Of a stretch of DNA of 7,805 nt, positions 5,308 to 7,805 are shown piece by piece. Origin of the DNA: a bacterium. Lineage in GTDB: Bacteria > Pseudomonadota > Alphaproteobacteria > Rhizobiales > Xanthobacteraceae. The translations under genes were made by a program, and so were the position numbers. The notes under the pieces are model-generated. The model had not been told where the DNA came from, ran no database searches, and saw nothing but the letters and a program-made list of their open reading frames with translations. Within the stretch, counting starts at the first letter, position 1; each line of letters begins with the position of its first letter. Location of the stretch: positions 1-7,805 of the forward strand of contig JAQSDT010000075.1 of NCBI GenBank assembly GCA_029946075.1. The letters are read 5' to 3'.

Positions 5308-6510
5308 CTAGATCGTCTTCGCCGCCCGCAGGCGGGCAATTCGTTGTTCGTCAAGACCGAGTTCGTCGCGCAGCACGCTTTCGGTGTCTTCGCCGAGCGT
5401 CGGCGTTCGTATTGCGGTCGGAACTTCCGTTCCGGTAAACCGGACGGGCTGAGGGACAACCTGTATATCGCCGAGCTTTGCGTTGAAGCCGGGTTGCAGC
5501 AGATTGCGCGCGCTGACATGCTCGCTGGCGAGCAGCTCATCGAGCGTCCACACCGGTGCTGCCGGTACATCAGCCTCGCGTAACCGCGCCAGCGCCTGTT
5601 GTTGGGTCAGGGTCGCCGCCCAATTCGCGATAATCGAGCGCAGTTCGGCTTCGTGAAGGTTGCGGTCGCGGTTGGTCTTGAAGCGCGGATCGGATGATAG
5701 TTCCGGACGGCCGATAGCTTCAAAAATACGTTTGACGATAGCCTCGGAAAACCCGACCAGAACGATATCGCCGTCCTGCGTAACAAAGCTGTCAACGGGA
5801 TAGGTTTCAGGGTGTCGATTGCCGACCCGCCGTGTTGGCTGATCGGTAAAAAGTCGCCGCGAAAGATTGGTCAGCAGCATCGAGAACACTGAATCGAGCA
5901 TGGCGACTTCCAGCCTGCGGCCGATGCCGGTGCGTTCCCGATCATAAAGCGCGGCCGCAATTCCCCACGCGGCGAACATCCCGGTGGTAATATCCGCGAC
6001 ACTCTCGCCAACGGCGAGGGCGCGTCCGCCAGCCTCGCCGGTTACGCTCATGAGGCCACTCATGGCCTGGATGACCAGATCGAAGGCCGGCAAATCGGCC
6101 AACGGGCCTTCCTGGCCGAACCCCGAGATCGATGCGTAGATCAATTTCGGATTCTGCTGCTGCAGCGATTCATATCCGAGACCAAGCCGGTCCATGACGC
6201 CGGGCCGGAAGTTTTCGACAATCACATCGGCCTGCCGCGACAGATCGCGGACCAGCGCGATACCCTCCGGCGATTTCAGATTGATCGTGACGCTGCGTTT
6301 GCCGCGATTGAGGAGCGCGAAATATGTGCTTTCGCCATTCAGGTGCGGTGCAAAGTAGCGCGCCTCGTCACCGGAGCCTGGTATCTCAATTTTTATGACC
6401 TCGGCGCCAAGGTCTGCAAGCATGGCGGTGCAAAACGGCCCGGACATCACTCGCGTCAGGTCCAGAACGCGCAATCCCTGGAACAGATTTGCTGGAAGTT
6501 GCGCGCTCAT
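5308..6510 (-). CDS. CaiB/BaiF family (class III) CoA-transferase
   Basis: Cytosolic enzyme that should move CoA between carboxylic acids, or in some members racemise a 2-methylacyl-CoA; 400 residues, typical length. Seen: the opening LRVLDLTRVMSGPFCTAMLADLGAEVIKIE, GDEAR, LNRGKRSV and ENFRPGVMDRLGLGY, then SGFGQEGPL and FDLVIQAMSGLMSVTG. GESVADITTG follows, whose Asp (173 from this start) matches the catalytic aspartate that forms the aspartyl-CoA anhydride or thioester. The C-terminal VPAAPVWTLDELL is also typical. Two adjacent ATGs exist at 6513 and 6510; 6510 is preferred because AGGA is then 6 rather than 3 nt away. Either way the start overlaps the TGA of the upstream MDR gene, and the TAG stop lies 10 nt before the urocanase start, with the urocanase ribosome site overlapping it. 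The operon position implies activation of an acid in the same pathway as the urocanase. The acyl substrate is unknown. Confidence 0.93.
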   Translation of the reverse strand: MSAQLPANLFQGLRVLDLTRVMSGPFCTAMLADLGAEVIKIEIPGSGDEARYFAPHLNGESTYFALLNRGKRSVTINLKSPEGIALVRDLSRQADVIVENFRPGVMDRLGLGYESLQQQNPKLIYASISGFGQEGPLADLPAFDLVIQAMSGLMSVTGEAGGRALAVGESVADITTGMFAAWGIAAALYDRERTGIGRRLEVAMLDSVFSMLLTNLSRRLFTDQPTRRVGNRHPETYPVDSFVTQDGDIVLVGFSEAIVKRIFEAIGRPELSSDPRFKTNRDRNLHEAELRSIIANWAATLTQQQALARLREADVPAAPVWTLDELLASEHVSARNLLQPGFNAKLGDIQVVPQPVRFTGTEVPTAIRTPTLGEDTESVLRDELGLDEQRIARLRAAKTI

Positions 6511-7505
6511 CATGTGTCCTTGTGATTAACAATGATCGCAACCTTGCCGGTCGTGCGGCGACCGGCGAGCGCCTCGAGGGCCTCCGGGAGGCGATCGAAG
6601 GCGAAGGTCGCCCCGATACATGGGCGGATTGCATTGTCGTGCAGCAATGCTGCAAGCCTGTCCGACACGCGCCCCAACATGGTGGCGTCACGGTCGTGGT
6701 TCCAGTAAACGCCGATTGCCGACGCGCGCTTCAGCAGCAGGCGATTTGCCGGGATTTGCGGGATTTCGCCGGAAGCAAAGCCGACAATCAGCAATCTTCC
6801 GTCCGACGCAACCATTCGAATTGCCTGCTTGGTCGCGACGCCGCCAACGGGATCCACAATGACGTCGACCCCGCGTCCGGCGGTGAGGCGCGTGATCTCG
6901 TCACCCCAATTCTCCTGACGATAGTCGACCGCGGCATGGGCGCCGTGCTGTCTCGCCAAAAGGCATTTGGCCTCGCCGCCGGCCGCCGCGATCACGCGTG
7001 CGCCCAGATGTCTTGCGATCTCGACGGCGGCAAGACCGACGCCGCCGGCGGCCGCCAGCACCAGCACTGTTTCGCCATGCTTGATGGTCGTACTTTCGGT
7101 CAATGCGACCATGGCCGTCGTATAGGAGACGGGTAACGCGCAGGCCACTTCACAGGTCATCCCAACGGGGATGCGAATGGCCATATCGCCGCGCACCGGC
7201 GCATATCCGGCGAAGCCGCCCCACAAGAGCTTGCTTGCGATGCGTTCTCCGACGGCGAGGCCTGACTGCGCGCCGGCAGCTACGACCGTCCCGGAAATTT
7301 CCTGGCCTGGGGTGAACGGTCGGGGTGGCCGGACCTGGTAGCGATCATCGATCATCAGGAGATCGGAAAAATTGAGAGCGGCCGTTTCGACCCGCACCAA
7401 AGCCTCGTCGGCGTTGAACGAGGGGATCGGCGCCTGCGCCAACTCAAGTGCGTCGAGGCCGGGTCGCGATGATCTCCACGCCTGCATCGCCGATGGTTGG
7501 GTCAT
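6510..7505 (-). CDS. zinc-independent MDR oxidoreductase (NADPH:quinone reductase / enoyl reductase type)
   Basis: Cytosolic NAD(P)H-dependent reductase of 331 residues in the medium-chain dehydrogenase/reductase superfamily. Seen: a GroES-like catalytic domain (about 8-125) with ETAALNFSDLLMIDDRYQ, PFTPGQEISGTV and the GERIAS region. A Rossmann domain follows with the nucleotide loop AAAGGVGLAA (151-160), the VDPVGG segment (218-222) and the ending GRRTTGKVAIIV. The cysteines and glutamate that bind zinc in alcohol dehydrogenases are missing, which places it in the quinone reductase or acrylyl-CoA/enoyl reductase branch. The start at 7505 is set by an ATGA overlap with the IclR stop, with GGGTGAG upstream; its own TGA overlaps the CoA-transferase start. 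Next to a CoA-transferase, reduction of a 2-enoyl thioester or other conjugated double bond is more likely than quinone reduction, but this is inference. Confidence 0.9.
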   Translation of the reverse strand: MTQPSAMQAWRSSRPGLDALELAQAPIPSFNADEALVRVETAALNFSDLLMIDDRYQVRPPRPFTPGQEISGTVVAAGAQSGLAVGERIASKLLWGGFAGYAPVRGDMAIRIPVGMTCEVACALPVSYTTAMVALTESTTIKHGETVLVLAAAGGVGLAAVEIARHLGARVIAAAGGEAKCLLARQHGAHAAVDYRQENWGDEITRLTAGRGVDVIVDPVGGVATKQAIRMVASDGRLLIVGFASGEIPQIPANRLLLKRASAIGVYWNHDRDATMLGRVSDRLAALLHDNAIRPCIGATFAFDRLPEALEALAGRRTTGKVAIIVNHKDT

Positions 7506-7805
7506 GACTCACCCGCGCTGACGCCGGCAATGCGGTTCGCCACGCGTTGCCCGACCTCCACCAGCAATTTGGCATAAGCCTCGATCTGCGGTCCTTCCAT
7601 TCGCTGCGACGGCGCAGCGATGGCGATCGACCCAAGCGGTTGCGCACGCGGCGTCAGCACTGGAACGCTGATCCCGCTGACGCCGGGGTACGTCTCCTGA
7701 TGGGTTATGACAAAGCCCTTGGCGCGCGCTTCAGTCAGCTGCTGCTGCAACTCGCCTGCGCTCATCGTGGCCGTCGGATTCACGCTGGTGAGATCGCCGG
7801 CCAGA
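7502..7805 (-). CDS. IclR-family transcriptional regulator, C-terminal part only
   Basis: The last 100 residues of the effector-binding domain are visible and the N-terminal winged-helix part lies outside the window. Seen: LQQQLTEARAKGFVITHQE, then GVSGISVPVLTPRAQPLGSIAIAAPSQRM, a helix (MEGPQIEAYAKLLVEVGQRVANRIAG) and a short tail. This is the order of the IclR C-terminal domain, which senses small aromatic or organic acids and metabolites. The frame is open to the window edge; a GTG at 7783 is internal, not the start. The stop overlaps the MDR start by 4 nt, so the regulator is the co-transcribed leading gene, implying autoregulation and control of the whole CoA-transferase/urocanase operon. 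Its operator would lie upstream, outside this window. Confidence 0.9.
   Translation of the reverse strand, partial: LAGDLTSVNPTATMSAGELQQQLTEARAKGFVITHQETYPGVSGISVPVLTPRAQPLGSIAIAAPSQRMEGPQIEAYAKLLVEVGQRVANRIAGVSAGES

Noticed and set aside
3708..5438. A 576-codon open frame on the plus strand opposite the urocanase
   Set aside because: It lies antisense to a fully conserved urocanase, shows no recognisable domain, and its Arg-rich composition is typical of a mirror frame in GC-rich coding DNA.
5298..5570. N-terminal extension of the urocanase frame to an ATG at 5570
   Set aside because: The extra 91 residues are out-of-frame CoA-transferase DNA. The start at 5297 has a good ribosome site and gives the normal family length.
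6043..6056. CTCATGAG palindrome in the CoA-transferase gene considered as a fourth copy of the TCCTCA element
   Set aside because: It lacks the outer bases of the arms and lies within conserved coding sequence.
6489..7136. 215-codon plus-strand frame opposite the MDR gene
   Set aside because: Antisense to a clear MDR enzyme with no domain of its own.
1..7805. Mobile elements, CRISPR arrays, tRNA or rRNA genes
   Set aside because: No transposase or integrase, terminal repeats, regularly spaced repeats, tRNA cloverleaf or rRNA core sequence could be seen on either strand.

Overview
The window looks like accessory catabolic DNA from a GC-rich Gram-negative bacterium, most likely an alpha- or betaproteobacterium. 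The evidence is the gene families present (IclR regulator, CaiB/BaiF CoA-transferase, MHS-type transporter, beta-class glutathione transferase, DUF1330 protein), G/C-rich codons and AGGA/GGAG-type ribosome binding sites. I cannot fix the genus. No rRNA, tRNA, CRISPR array, insertion sequence or phage gene is visible.

Right-hand module (7805 down to 3624, minus strand): a tightly packed operon of an IclR-family regulator (5' part outside the window), a zinc-free quinone-oxidoreductase-type MDR enzyme, a class III CoA-transferase and a full-length urocanase. The genes overlap by 4 nt, overlap by 1-4 nt, and are separated by 10 nt, so they were almost certainly transcribed and translated together. 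A urocanase normally sits with hutH, hutI, hutG/hutF and hutC. Here none of these is visible and its partners belong to CoA-thioester or enoyl chemistry, which suggests a urocanase paralogue recruited to another pathway.

Left-hand module (3254 down to 1, minus strand): a 485-nt leader region, a type I extradiol dioxygenase closely resembling homoprotocatechuate 2,3-dioxygenase with its full active site, a beta-class glutathione transferase 10 nt downstream, a 233-nt gap, and an MHS-family transporter cut off by the window edge. This reads as a small set for uptake and ring cleavage of an aromatic acid. A single plus-strand gene for a 93-residue DUF1330 protein lies between the modules, divergent from the dioxygenase and convergent with the urocanase.

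The most unusual non-coding signal is a palindromic element, TCCTCA-N(1 to 4)-TGAGGA. It occurs three times, once upstream of the transporter and twice upstream of the dioxygenase, and in no securely identified gene. Two copies sit in a longer similar segment of about 37 nt (about 78% by eye). A second candidate operator, an inverted repeat with an 11-nt spacer, lies in front of the DUF1330 gene. Two weak ORFs overlap the palindromes (898-1038 and 2766-3164) and are listed at low confidence.
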